Positions 47,931 through 59,652 of a stretch of 64,000 bases of DNA are shown here, in pieces. Source of the DNA: Micropterix aruncella. Its lineage: Eukaryota; Arthropoda; Insecta; Lepidoptera; Micropterigidae. The position numbers and the translations under genes are program-made. Positions within the stretch are counted from its first letter, which is position 1, and each line of letters opens with the position of its first letter. The stretch lies in contig OX155960.1 in assembly GCA_944548615.1 (NCBI GenBank), positions 8,738,029 to 8,802,028 on the forward strand. The letters run 5' to 3'. The notes under the pieces are model-generated. The model saw only the letters and a list, made by a program, of their open reading frames with translations, did no database searches and had not been told where the DNA came from.

Positions 47931-48448
47931 TGAAATTTATTTTCAACCAATAAAGTTCAAATTCCTGTGTACTATATTGAATGAATGAAGAAAAACATCT
48001 TGTTATTTCTAAACCGGCGGAATAAACATGACTAAAAAATATATTTAGAAGATTTATTCGATACGATACTTGCCAAAAAGTACTCAATGAGTAAAAGTAG
48101 CGATTAAAAAATTATCGAGTACAAAAGTATCGGTATCGAAACAAAAGTACCTACTCGATACCAAAAAGTATCGAAATTTTTTCCGTGTCGCTAGTCTCAG
48201 CCCCACAGCACAGTATACCACAGAACTGTAGCTTCTCTTAGAAGAAGATGAAATCAAAGCGAATACGGCACGAGTGCCGTATTCGTATTCGAATGCTCAA
48301 AAGAGGCGCCGGCCTTTACCTGCTCGTTATGTTAACCGTTCGCGTTCGACGGGACGTACCCCTCTGACCATATTCCTCGCACCCTCTTCCCGCATTGCCT
48401 TGTAGCTCGAGAGTAAAGCTACTGGTTGGTATACTGTGCCCACAGGGT
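47931..48448. other. Intergenic, no gene
   Basis: It includes a repetitive GAGTA.AAAAGTA/TCGATAC stretch (48055-48180) and CGAATACGGCACGAGTGCCG + TATTCG, a short hairpin, at about 48260-48285. Confidence 0.45.
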
Positions 48449-48870
48449 CTAATAGAACAGAGAGCGGGAGTGCGAAGGCGGGCTGTGAGTGAATGCGTTC
48501 ACCTAATAGAAAGAGATAGGATGGCGGTGTCGACTACAACGGGCGAACCCGTCACCCCAGCCTGGTATAACGACATAGATCGTTCTTTCAGCCGTGGGAT
48601 GAGCGTAGAAGACTTGGAGACAAGACAATCTACTGTCTAGTTCAGCAGCAACCCGATAGTTGAGATAATAGAAGAGATAGTTGCATATCGTCGATGCGGC
48701 TTATGTCGTCGAGGCGTTGCCATGGTGATATATGAGCGTTGCCATAGTTATATATGTACGTGTGCTCGTGCATGCGCGACTAGACAAGGATGGAGAGAGT
48801 ACTACATGCTGCTGTCTCTTTCTATTCGGCTGACGCATTCTCAGGCTGGTCACTAGGTCTAGTACTTATA
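48449..48870 (-). repeat. Family Y, copy 3, with a family X insertion
   Basis: Reverse-oriented Y: GTGCGAAGGCGGGCTGTGAG at the left, GCATTCTCAGGCTGGTCAC at the right. The centre is interrupted at 48521-48655 by a piece of family X. GAATAGAAAGAGATAG-like sequence lies on both sides of the insert (48505-48519, 48668-48681), which may be a target-site duplication. Confidence 0.72.
48521..48655 (+). repeat. Family X, copy 5 (5' piece only)
   Basis: ATGGCGGTGTCGACTACAAC then GGGCGAACCCGTCACC begins the unit, followed by the GACAAGACAATCTACTGTC block. It gives the most complete 5' border of X seen here. Confidence 0.65.
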
Positions 48871-48875
48871 TGTAA

Positions 48876-49794
48876 ATGCGCAGCACTTAGCCACATCAGC
48901 GTAGTAAATTATTGGTAAGATAACAGGTAGGAAATTATGCACTTGTTTAAAAGAATGAAGGATTGCAAAGACTTTACGTAAGATCTCACTTACCTCACTC
49001 ACTTACTAGTCAAAGTATCAATTAAATAGTAAATTTGAAATAACTCGTTTGGCACGAATAGTAAGTCAATATACAGCATGCATTTGTCTGGATATGATAG
49101 AACCACTCACAGTGATGTGCATCTTTTTCGTCGAATAATATTCGTGATTGTTCAAAGGCAATATTGTGCCGTGTGAAGATAATAATCATAGTTAATGTCG
49201 TGTCGTGTCTAACGTATCTACGATTAACGTAGGTTACTGAAGCAAATATCGGTCCACCAATGGACAAGGCGTGAATCCTTTTACAACTAACTCAAAATAA
49301 ATATTATAGTTATAGCGGGAAATACAAATTATGACCTGCTATATTCAGCAGAGTATGCCAAAAGTCAGTCCGCCGAAGCGGACAGTCAAACTTCAGTCTG
49401 TCAGGTATCGGGAATCTCATTCTAGAAAATTCAAAATTTTACTATAGATAGCCGATGATATTAGCCATATTAATATTGATATTAATTCCCAAAGTTGTGT
49501 TCGTGCGCCGCCGATATTAATGCAGTGGCGTAACTAAGCCGGTGCAGCCGGTAAGGCGCACCGCAACCCACGGTGGTAATTTATTATACGACTGCCCAAC
49601 AAAAAAAGGAGTGTAATGTATTCAGGGTTCATCTACGTATGTTTTCCGTTTCTTTATTCCACTATAACTTCTAAACGCTTGAACCGATTTAGAATTGTTT
49701 AGTATTGTTGGAGTCGTTTTGTCCTCTCGAGTGTCATAGGGCCACGTGCCACGACCCCTTGCTCTCATATAAGGAGAAAGCAGCCAAGGAGGTA
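48876..49794. other. Intergenic, no gene
   Basis: 49060-49215 duplicates 29510-29650 (same strand, diverged). I see no other structure. Confidence 0.5.
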
Positions 49795-50070
49795 TCCAGG
49801 AGGGGGGGGGGCACAGGGGACTAGTCCCTCTTTGAGATTTTTTGATTCTTTGACAAGTAAAAAATAAGGTCGGGAAAAATTGAGAATCAGGGAGAATTCG
49901 CGACGTATGTACATATACTTATGTACGGGTACCTACGAGACTTATGTGTCAGGCACGTATTAGGGGAGAGGGGGAGGGGGGAAGGGGGGGATTTAATTCC
50001 CCAAAATCCGGCGTATTTGCGTTTCATTGTACGGCAAATTCAATTTTAAGAGACCCTGCTGCGAGTGAAA
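49795..50070 (+). repeat. Poly-G-bearing dispersed repeat, partner of 40590-40870
   Basis: Runs of G (49802-49811, 49985-49990), then GGATTTAATTCCCCAAAATC, ATTGTACGGCAAATTCAA and related text match the intron repeat of ECI1 copy B. Confidence 0.6.
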
Positions 50071-50445
50071 CTAACATGATGATTTCAATAATAAGAAAAA
50101 TCGAAAATTTTAATATCGAAAGTCCTGAAAATTAAAATTGCCCTACAGATATTGTTAAAGTATACCAAAAATTTAACAATATATATGAACAAATGAGAAT
50201 GGGCATGAAAGGTGTAACCAGAGTGCAACAAATAGGGACTTGCAACAATTATTTTGCTTGTGTAGGTAAAGAAGTAATAATATGAAAGTTCAACTTATTA
50301 ATCCATGTCGTATTAGAATTATACACACAGTTTTGTATTTCTGGATGATTTTGTGAAATAAACTAGTTGCTAAATCTTGTTAATAGGGTTTATTATGTAG
50401 AACTAGCTGTATCTTCAAACCTCAAGTCGTTATTTGAATCGATCT

Positions 50446-51350
50446 AAGGCAACATATTTTTTCATTGCAAAAACGGGCCATTCGAATTTTAAGTAATCTG
50501 GGTTATGTAGAATCATGCCGTGGTCATTTCAGAAGGCTTAAAATCCTCACCCTTCCATCTCTATACGTTTTAGAATGCGTTAAATTGATCACAAAAAACC
50601 TAGCTCAGCTGCCGATACATTCAGATACCCATAAACACTTTACCAGGGGGAGAAATAATCTGATTCTTCCTCGTCCAAATCTAGAACTTTTTAAAAGGAA
50701 TCCGAGCTACGTCGGAATTATATGCTACAATAAGCTAGTATAAAATATATGCCGCGAAGCGAAAAATATGCCAAATATATGCCGCGAAGGAAAAATGCTC
50801 CAATTTAAAAATAAACTAAAATTATATCTGATTGAAAGAGAATTGTACGACATTAACGATCTCTAAAAACTGTTTGCATCTCGACTAGGTATATCTCTTT
50901 CTGTAATAGGTTTTAAAACGATTTTCAATTTGACTAAAATGTATTAACTATTTCTATTCTTAGGTAGGCACATATTAATTATACCTTGACTATTTTTATT
51001 TACAATATAATCACTAAGACATTTTATTTTACTTTTTGACAACCGTCACATTTTTTTGTTATTTTTGACATTACATTTATTAATTTTATACTAAAAAAAC
51101 TTATTTTGATCGGTATTTTAAAGAATAATTTACTCTGTGTTTTTTATCTGGTAAACTAAATGGTGAGACTCGATTTAATTCTACAATAATACCTTCTTCA
51201 TTCTTACGAGTAACCTTTTACGTTTTGATTAGTAGTAGAAGAATTTGATCATTAAAAAAGAATTAAATGATATCACGGCCAAATGTAATACAACTGTCTA
51301 TACAACTATGTATTAGTTTTTAAGACAATAAACTATTTGATTTGATTTGA
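50446..51350 (+). pseudogene. 3' fragment of a CR1-type non-LTR retrotransposon
   Basis: QKRAIRILSNLGYVESCRGH, LKILTLPSLYVLECVKLI and HFTRGRNNLILPRPNLELF, then SYVGIICYNKL, is the polyprotein tail after the RT. A stop and a small duplication (ATATGCCGCGAAG twice, about 50748-50785) follow. The 3' end is TTTGATTTGATTTGAA near 51335-51350, like the tail at 19840. Confidence 0.82.
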
Positions 51351-51379
51351 ATCAACAGTTTAATTAAAATCTAACCGTA

Positions 51380-51665
51380 AAGCAAAAATCAATCAAGTCC
51401 AGTCTCACAGCCAGAAAAGAGAAACGAAATGACATAAAACAGAAAACACAAAACACCCCAACTTAAAACGAAGGCATGACAACGGCCCAGGTGCAAAATC
51501 TTACCTGCCACCTTGGTATCTATCACTGTATTGCTTATTTACTGTTTTTTTTCATTATCTTGTTCAGACAACCCCAGCGTAAAACAAAAGAATGCCAACG
51601 CCCGAGGCACAAAGTCTTACCTCACACCAGCACACTGATCATCTTGTTGGCTCTTTCTCTTCCAT
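51380..51665. repeat. Imperfect tandem duplication, about 125-bp unit
   Basis: CACCCCAACTTAAAACGAAG to about 51500 is repeated with changes from about 51570 (ACCCCAGCGTAAAACAAAAG), each with AATCTTACCT or AGTCTTACCT. No coding meaning was found. Confidence 0.55.
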
Positions 51666-51799
51666 CCATAAACTTCTTTACTGCTTTAGCTTTCGGGATA
51701 AGATGAGAGTACTCACTCGGTACTATGCAGTTATTTAAAAAAAAATAGTTTTATTGATATATAGGTTTATAGTTTGTGATATTTTCTATACAGGGTGAG

Positions 51800-52113
51800 T
51801 TTAAATTAACCAGGCATCCTTAAAGGTGGTTAACCAGTACGAGCATTTAAGCAACTTTTTTTGTTTTTTTTTTAAATCTGAGGAATTTGACCTTCAAATA
51901 AAAGTTTGACATCCGTTTTAGCGCGCTGCACCATCCATCGGCGGGTAAAATGTCGTAATGCGATAATTTACCTACCGCTAAATGGCGCATCGCGATCAGT
52001 GCCTCTTTATACTGTTTTTGAAAAAAAATAGGTATATTATTTTCCCACATTTTTTTATTAAAACTTGCTTACTTGCTTGTACTAATTCACCCCCCTTGAA
52101 AGATGCCTCACCA
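51800..52113. mobile_element. MITE family 1, second copy
   Basis: GGCATCCTTAAAGGTGG and CACCCCCCTTGAAAGATGCC are the same inverted ends as at 12018-12688, with ACCTACCGCTAAATGGCGCA in the middle. It lacks the nested TTAA element and so shows the short form of the family. Confidence 0.75.
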
Positions 52114-52432
52114 TTATATCTTAACAGTATATACCTTGTATATACATAATATAAACAACTGAATTAGTTAAATAAACGTACATACTTAAATATAGTATTT
52201 TACTAAAAAATATCTAATTATTGAATAAAATATTTTTCAATTTCCACACTAATTACTTTTTTCTGCAAAGTGTTAGGTACACTAGTTATACTGGGCGTTC
52301 CTATGTTACACTTGTAGTAATCTTTCGTTTGGTATATATGTATGTGCCAAAGTGTTACCCAGACAAACTTCGCGTACTTAGTTAATTTAAATATGTAGGT
52401 AGATATGCAAACATTCTTACATTTATATTAAT
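52114..52432. other. AT-rich sequence, no feature
   Basis: I see nothing that can be supported here. Confidence 0.4.
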
Positions 52433-52672
52433 ACTAGCTGCGCCCAGCGGTTTCACCCGCGTGGTGATTGTGATAGAGATGAAAATTGTGATAAAGATGA
52501 TAGAAAACCATATATCTTTATAAATTATAGCCTATGTGTTATTCTGATGTGTAAGCTATATTATTGTAAAGTTTCATCAAAATCCATTCCGTAGTTTTTG
52601 CGTGAAAGAGTAACAAACATCCATACATACATACAAACTTTCGCGTTTACCTATAATATTAGTAGGATTATA
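52433..52672 (+). repeat. SINE-like or LINE-tail dispersed element
   Basis: ACTAGCTGCGCCCAGCGG then TTTCACCCGCGTGG at the start, GTTTCATCAAAATCCATTC in the middle, and CATACATACAAACTTTCGC with TAATATTAGTAGGAT at the end. From memory this layout is common in lepidopteran and other insect genomes. It is short, non-coding and presumably mobilised by a LINE. Confidence 0.6.
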
Positions 52673-52909
52673 TGAGCTTTTTAGTCTTACCAGTTCGCAC
52701 TTGGTAGTTTCACTCGAAATAAAGTTATAAAAACTGATAATATTCCTTTTATATCTCACCGACATTAAAAGGTGTAGAAATATAATTCAGTACTTAAATT
52801 AACAATAGAGTGTCGTAAATAATGTAATAAAACTAACATCATTTTTTTAATTTCTCACTAATATTTATAGGTTGAGTCGTAATAATATAAGAGCAAATAT
52901 GAAATCAAA

Positions 52910-53140
52910 GACTGTCGCGGTTGATTGACATTATAAATAAGATTAAAACGAATTTACCGCGTGAAGTTTGTAGCACCCGACGTTTCGGCGACGTTGCGGC
53001 TTCCGTTGTCCAGGGTAGACTAAAGTGCTGTCAGTCGTCAATCGTTGTTCTGCGGGTAGGCGGCAAACTGCTGCTATTACTCCGCCAATTATAACGGTGG
53101 TGGGTCGGCGTGTGCTGTGCACACTAAAAGCGGTAAATTC
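52910..53140 (-). repeat. Penelope-like element end remnant
   Basis: GTCGCGGTTGATTGACATTA, ACCGCGTGAAGTTTGTAGCA and CGACGTTTCGGCGACGTTGC match the reverse of the full element's 3' end. Similarity fades after about 53120. Confidence 0.75.
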
Positions 53141-53310
53141 GTTTTATCATATTTATAGTAACAAATGTTTCGAACATGCTCTTGCCAAAGTGTTTCTAAG
53201 TGATCCCGCGTGTCCTGATATAATTCTTGGGAGCGTGTTCCGCAACATGTTCGAGGCAATGCCGCAAATGAATAAACCGATTTATAATGTGGCTACAATA
53301 TACATTATAT

Positions 53311-54123
53311 AATGATATAGTAATTATATAGCCTAGATATACAGTAATTATATCCTACGTAATGTCCCAGAACTGAACCGACAGACTTTAGGTGGTGATA
53401 GCTTTGGTCAAGACCTACCTACATGCATAACAAAACTTCTGTTCAGCAAAATCTCATAGTTTTTGAGTTATACCAGAATTTTAATAAACTTTAAAAACTA
53501 CTGCCTTGCGCCATTCTTTTGTCTTGATTAAAAAAAATATTTCTTTATGTAACTTTCTTCATGAAAATATTCCTTAATAAATGCGCTATCCGTGGTTAAG
53601 TTAAATTCTCCAAAAAAAAAAAAACTAAGTGTAACAAAAATTCACTATTATTTTATAATTTTTTCCACAATTTTATTTTTGATAAATTTCAAACTGCGGT
53701 AAAGGAAAAAAATGTATCTGGCACTTTTGGCAAACATGCTTAAAAACTGTCTTCTTTTAATCATTTAAAAAAATACAACACTTGCACATTTTCTGCATAA
53801 ACTTAACTGTTTTTGTTAGGAAGGGGCTGATTTTATCAAGAATTCAAGTTGAGACTTTGTAAAAACTTCTTGGTAAATAATTAATACTAACATTAAGCAA
53901 CTAAACTGGTCCACACATGAAGCGTAATAGTAGTGGATTTTATTTTACGGGTCTAAGCGTCAGATTGTAACAAGTTTCCCTTAATAATATTATCTTTGGA
54001 TCAATCTGACAAAACTTATTAGGTATGTACCTACCACCCGGTGTATTGTTAACATCCCTGCCGCTTAAAATACATCTATCAATCATATCCCAGGGATTCT
54101 TTAGAATTACGGTTATTAAATAT
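53311..54123. other. Intergenic, no gene
   Basis: AT-rich, with no transposon ends, exons or RNA genes that I can support. Confidence 0.45.
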
Positions 54124-54136
54124 ACTCTGTATTGTT

Positions 54137-54591
54137 ATAAAATCGAAGACTATCGCGGTTGTTTGACATTATAAATAGGACAGAAAACGAATTTACCGCG
54201 TGAAATTTGTAGGACCCGACGTTTCGGTGACGTTGCAGCCGCCGTTGTCTAGGGTAGACTGAAGACCTGTCAGTCCGTTGTTTTGCGGGTAGGCCGCAAA
54301 CCGCTGCCGCCACTGCGTAGGTTATAACGGTGGTGGGGGGCCGGGCTCGGAGCGCGGGAATTTTTAAATTCCGTCTTGCACACAACACTCACTGTATCCT
54401 GTTTTACGTCTTTGCGTTCGGTGTTCGGCGGCGGGAACATTTTAAGAAGAGGGTTATACGTAGAAGAGAGTTTGTAGCCGTCATCTCTATTGAAGTTCGG
54501 AGTTCTTCTTATTTCAATGGCTTCCCGGATCATGCGAGGAAAGTAGAATTGTTCCTTGGATAGAACAATGGGATTTTGAAACTCAAAAACC
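54137..54591 (-). repeat. Inverted 3' end of the Penelope-like element
   Basis: The reverse of the element's tail, from TATAAAATCGAAGACTATCG to TGGGATTTTGAAACTC. It switches to the forward copy at a shared GAAACTC (compare 57187), a microhomology junction. Inverted, 5'-truncated extra copies at the left edge are a known trait of Penelope insertions. Confidence 0.85.
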
Positions 54592-55334
54592 GAGCAGATC
54601 AAGAGCATTCTTACCATACGTCAAGGGGGTGACTGATCGAATAAGTAAGATGCTAAACAGATTCGATATAAAAACGATCTTCAAACCGACCCAAAATATA
54701 GCTCGATTTTTGAGGCCTGTAAAGGATGTAGGTAATACCACTGCAAACCCCGGGTGTGTATAAAGTCGAATGCAGCTGCGGTCTAGCCTACGTTGGACAA
54801 ACGAAACGGCCCATAGCCACGCGACTGACAGAACACACCAAAGCTGTTAAAAACATTCAGCGAGAAAAATCGGCGATCTGCGAACATATATTGGATAGCG
54901 GAAGTAACCACTGGATGCAGTTTCAAAATCCCATTGTTCTATCCAAGGAACAATTCTACTTTCCTCGCATGATCCGGGAAGCCATTGAAATAAGAAGAAC
55001 TCCGAACTTCAATAGAGATGACGGCTACAAACTCTCTTCTACGTGGAACCCTCTTCTTAAAATGTTCCCGCCGCCGAACACCGAACGCAAAGACGTAAAA
55101 CAGGATACAGTGAGTGTTGTGTGCAAGACGGAATTTAAAAATTCCCGCGCTCCGAGCCCGGCCCCCCACCACCGTTATAACCTACGCAGTGGCGGCAGCG
55201 GTTTGCGGCCTACCCGCAAAACAACGGACTGACAGGTCTTCAGTCTACCCTAGACAACGGCGGCTGCAACGTCACCGAAACGTCGGGTCCTACAAATTTC
55301 ACGCGGTAAATTCGTTTTCTGTCCTATTTATAAT

Positions 55335-57777
55335 GTCAAACAACCGCGATAGTCTTCGATTTTATATTACGAGCCTCTACGGAGAGGAAGTTTCGTATAA
55401 AGTGCGTCAGTTCGAACGTTTGCGGAAAAAACGCGCGCGAATTTTGTCGTCGTTAGTGTTCTTGAAACAGTGTCGTGATAGTAATTTAATTCCGAATTGT
55501 GTGCGGATTCATCCACGAAAAGATATCCCAGGATCTACATACATTCTCCGTGTCGCCAGTGTCAAATTGCTTCGAAAGTTAATTCAAAACAATCGGTACA
55601 AACTCGATAATGTGCAAAAAGAATTATTATTTCTTCATCTGCAGCGTATTAAGTGGCGAGGATTTTCACAAGTGCGACAGAGTTTCCTTCAGCCAATCGG
55701 AACGTACCACGGTGCTATGCGAGGAGTCGCATAATGCCAAGTTTCTGCGTCTGGCAAACGCAGGGCATTCCTGCAAGGAGGTACCGAAATACGCTGTAAG
55801 TACTGTCATTAATCTATCGAAAGTTGACATTGACCAGCCGACGACAGAAATTCTTAGCAGGGGATTAAATTATGTACCGACACCGAACCGTTTGCCTGTG
55901 GAAAGTATTATCGGTGGCATTGAAGAAGTCATCTCTCGTAACAAGATCCCTGCGCCAGAGGCCGACTTATTGCGACGAGATGTGGCTGTCTTTGTACGCA
56001 AGGCCAAGCTCCCAGTCGAACACCACAGCCGCCCAGAGAAAAAGCTTAAAATCTCTGCGGGATAATAAGGACGTAGTTGTGTTGCGGGCCGATAAAGGCA
56101 ACGCAACCGTGATACTCGATACTGTGGACTACGAGCGGAAAATTGGGACGCTCTTAGAAGACGCCAACACTTACGAGAAGGTGAATTACAATCCCACGAG
56201 CAGAATTACCAGGCAAACGAGAGTTTTAATCGATAAATCTGTCACTTCCCTCCCAGAAATAGCTTATCTCACTAAACCACGTAACGTACAGCCACCGAAA
56301 TTATATGGCTTACCTAAAATTCATAAGGATAATGCACCATTGAGACCGATTGTGAGCCAAATCGACAGCCCCACATATCCTCTGTCAAAACACTTGGCTG
56401 GTGTCCTCCAACCGCTTACGGGCAAAACGACGTCTTACGAGAAAGACTCGCGACATTTCGTAAGCATTATTAGAAGCTTAAAACTGGCCGAAGACGAAAT
56501 AATGGTGAGCTTTGACGACGAATCTTTATTTACGAATTTGCCCATTTCGGAGTGTCTTACGGTGGTGAGAGATAAACTAAGGTCTGAGGACCTCCCTATT
56601 AGCTACGCCGACATGCTTCAACATTGCCTGACATCCTGCTACTTTCTATGGAACGGCGATTATTACAAACAAATCGACGGAGTAGCAATGGGATGCCCCG
56701 TATCGCCGATAGTTAGTGACCTATATATGGAATATTTTGAGGAATTAGCCATAAAAACCTCCAAAATTAAACCCATTCTCTGGCTTCGCTACGTGGATGA
56801 TACCTTCTGCATCCTGAAAGGCAACATTCAAACGGTGAAAGAATTCCTGGGTCATCTAAACTCCATACACCCAAAAATCAGTTTCACCTATGAAGTAGAG
56901 AAGGACGGCTCCTTACCATTTTTGGATGTCAAAGTGACGAGGAGAAGTGACAATACTCTCGGACATACGGTATATCGGAAGCCCACACATACGGACAGAT
57001 ATTTGCATGCAAGCTCACACCATCATCCCTACCATCTACGTTCAGTGCAAACGTCGCTCGTGAATCGAGCACGCGATCTATGCGACACTGAGCATTTTCC
57101 GAAGGAGATGGAACATGTCAATGATGTCCTTAGGAAAAATGGATACGGAAAATATCACGAGACACGCACACGATCTAATACGGACGAAACTCAAAAACCG
57201 AGCAGATCAAGAGCATTCTTACCATACGTCAAGGGGGTGACTGATCGAATAAGTAAGATGCTAAACAGATTCGATATAAAAACGATCTTCAAACCGACCC
57301 AAAATATAGCTCGATTTTTGAGGCCTGTAAAGGATGTAATACCACTGCAAACCCCGGGTTTGTATAAAGTCGAATGCAGCTGCGGTCTAGCCTACGTTGG
57401 ACAAACGAAACGGCCCATAGCCACGCGACTGACAGAACACATCAAAGCTGTTAAAAACATTCAGCGAGAAAAATCGGCGATCTGCGAACATATATTGGAT
57501 AGCGGAAGTAACCACTGGATGCAGTTTCAAAATCCCATTGTTCTATCCAAGGAACAATTCTACTTTCCTCGCATGATCCGGGAAGCCATTGAAATAAGAA
57601 GAACTCCGAACTTCAATAGAGATGACGGCTACAAACTCTCTTATACGTGGAACCCTCTTCTTAAAATGTTCCCGCCGCCGAACACCGAACGCAAAGACGT
57701 AAAACAGGATACAGTGAGTGTTGTGTGCAAGACGGAATTTAAAAATTCCCGCGCTCCGAGCCCGGCCCCCCACCACC
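55335..57777 (+). pseudogene. Penelope RT with GIY-YIG endonuclease, two frameshifts
   Basis: It starts at MSNNRDSLRFYITSLYGEEV. Frameshifts near 55700 and 56060 divide it into three frames. The RT (55872-57779 frame) shows VVLRADKGNATVILD, KLYGLPKIHKDNAPLRPIVS, VSFDDESLFTNLP, GVAMGCPVSPIVSDLYMEYF and catalytic LRYVDDTFCIL, then LPFLDVKV. The C-terminal GIY-YIG endonuclease shows LYKVECSCGLAYVGQTKRPI, ATRLTEH and AICEHILDSG. The RT copies RNA at a nick made by the GIY-YIG domain in the nucleus. Only the frameshifts make it inactive; all catalytic motifs remain. Confidence 0.93.
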
Positions 57778-57944
57778 GGATGATTCATGCTACACCGGGC
57801 CGGGGCCGGGCCGGGCCCCGGCCGAGTCGTTTCCACCGTGCTCCGGCCGGGCCAGTCATTCATGCTACACCGGGCGTGACCGGGCTGTTTCCGAGTTTAT
57901 TTATCCCACGGCCGTGTTGTGTCCATCTATTTTGGCGATAATAA

Positions 57945-58996
57945 TCTATATAATAAAAATGAGTCGGGTTTTATGTATGTTACCTAATAACTCACGAGCG
58001 CCTGGCCCGATTTGAACGATTCTTTTTTTGTTTTGTTCGTAATCATTTCGGTGTTGCTATAGGATATAAAAAAAATGGAAAATCTCTCGGAAAAGTGAGA
58101 AAAATGAGAAAAACCAAAAATTATTTTAGTGCCGAGCTTGATCATATATGGCGTTGTTTGACAAGAATAAGAATACGAAAAATTCGAAAATCAAGATGGC
58201 GGCTCGGCGCGAAAACTGACATTTGACAGTTGAATTTTTTCATAGCGTTTTCGTGATTCTGAAGATAAATCAACTGAATTAACTTAATTTGTGTAATTCG
58301 TGAATGTTTTTCCAGGTTTAGCACATTTATAATTTTTCACAGTTATACCCTTGCGCAGACGCTCCAATCTCAGCAAATTGACCGCTCCAGCAAGACGACA
58401 AGACGACAAAGAGACAGGAGGAACTGAAAGCGATGAGCATCGCCAAGAATTGAATGAAGCGGCACGGATCCGTAATGTTGCAGTGCGAAGACGATTGAAT
58501 TTGAGACAAAACACATACAGAGAGGCATTCTAAATATTATAATCTGGCGATACAATACAGCGATTATAAATGAGTGCAAATTGGAGAAATGGATCATTTC
58601 TGCCAATATTGCAATGCCTTGAAGTAACGCCACGAACCACTCGGTTTGTGTAGCGCAGGGAGTAAAATAAGACTGACATTATTGGTTCCACCACCAGAAC
58701 CATTTCTATATAAAAACATTAATAACTGGCAGAAAAAATAACATTTTGACGCTGACAGTTAAAATTATCCAAATTTGAATCTATAAGCCGTGGTCAAATT
58801 TCGATCTACGAGTATGTTTCACGATAAAATTACGACTCAAACCAATTTTTACATTATTCGTATTTTTCATTTGTGACATATTTAAAAACTTATTAATAAA
58901 TAAATAAACGTTGTAAAATAAATATACTTCATATTTCCTTGCTGAGCGCTATTTATTAATAAATTGCACCCGTGCGAAGCCGGGGCGGATCGCTAG
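57945..58996 (+). mobile_element. Non-autonomous Helitron nested in the Harbinger element
   Basis: It begins TCTATATAATAAAAATGAGT and ends GGATCGCTAG, inserted between A (57944) and T (58997), all Helitron rules. CCCGTGCGAAGCCGGGG just before the end can form the 3' hairpin. It is 1052 bp and carries a remnant of the Helitron protein N-terminus but no Rep or helicase domain. Confidence 0.88.
58320..58730 (+). pseudogene. Helitron protein N-terminal remnant
   Basis: A basic frame, MRRRSNLSKLTAPARRQDDK and IRNVAVRRRLNLRQNTYREA, is followed in other frames by FCQYCNALK and a C...K..L..PPPEPF segment. This resembles the zinc-binding start of Helitron_like_N proteins. Stops and frameshifts separate the parts. 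Confidence 0.6.
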
Positions 58997-58999
58997 TAT

Positions 59000-59310
59000 T
59001 AAATAATAATAAACTTGAGTTGGCAGCTATTGCAATTGCCATCGAAGACGAAGTATTGGAAACACGAACTGAATCTAATAAAAAAAGATGGAGTGTACAT
59101 CCAGCCTGGAGAAAACGACAATCGGAGGGAGAATTCGCCATGCTCTACAAGGAATTAATAGATGATGAGAGCAAATTTTACGGTTATTTTAGGATGTCTA
59201 AAGAATGATTTAGTACCTATATTTCTTGGAAAAATAAAACGTGATTTAACGAAACAAAATTCAAGATTTGTGAAGCCTATCTCTCCTATTGAACGATTAG
59301 CAGACCGGAG
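59000..59310 (+). pseudogene. Harbinger transposase N-terminal fragment
   Basis: LAAIAIAIEDEVLETRTESN, RWSVHPAWRKRQSEGEFAML and YKELIDDESKFYGYFRMSKE match the start of PIF/Harbinger nuclease proteins (a RWWVRPW-like block, then F..YFRM). After a frameshift at about 59208, the frame gives RFVKPISPIERLA. The catalytic DDE domain is deleted, so the element relies on transposase from elsewhere. Confidence 0.82.
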
Positions 59311-59652
59311 CCGGGAAAACAATATCCACCGCCATTTCGACGCCGTGCTCCGGTCGTGGCACGGCCGGTCACGGCCGGAGCACGGCCAAGCATGAATTGC
59401 TTCATACAAAAGTATACTATAGATATCTGACCGTGTCCCGGCCGGGGCCCGGCCCGGCCCCGGCCCGGTGTAGCATGAATCATCCTATAACCTACGCAGT
59501 GGCGGCAGCGGTTTGCGGCCTACACGCAAAACAACGGACTGACAGGTCTTCAGTCTACCCTAGACAACGGTGGCTGCAACGTCACCGAAACGTCGGGTCC
59601 TACAAATTTCACGCGGTAAATTCGTTTTCTGTCCTATTTACTCTGTATTGTT

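Larger units (their letters stand above)
57778..59485 (+). mobile_element. PIF/Harbinger-type element nested in the Penelope 3' end
   Basis: GGATGATTCATGCTACACCG and its exact complement form the ends, and the CCGG-rich inverted repeat continues for about 40 bp. Each end also has a second inner ATTCATGC copy (left) or AAGCATGAAT (right). The Penelope text stops at 57777 and resumes at TATAACCTACGCAG (59486), as in the uninterrupted copy at 55178. Two bases differ at the junction and no clean 3-bp duplication is visible. Confidence 0.82.
54137..59639 (+). mobile_element. Penelope-like retroelement insertion with 13-bp target duplication
   Basis: ACTCTGTATTGTT lies at 54124-54136 and 59640-59652. 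Inside, in order: an inverted copy of the element's 3' end (54137 to about 54591), a forward partial copy of the 3' third (about 54585-55330), the main coding copy (55335-57777), a transposon (57778-59485) and the rest of the 3' end (59486-59639). The forward partial copy and the main 3' end form the direct terminal repeats (pLTRs) typical of Penelope-like elements. The repeats are almost identical, so the insertion is young. Confidence 0.92.

Noticed and set aside
49944..50135. 63-residue Gly-rich frame
   Set aside because: Produced by poly-G repeat sequence shared with the ECI1 copy B intron.
54939..55172. Minus-strand 77-residue frames in the Penelope 3' end (also 57543-57863)
   Set aside because: Antisense of the RT/GIY-YIG frame; the same peptide appears wherever the pLTR is repeated.
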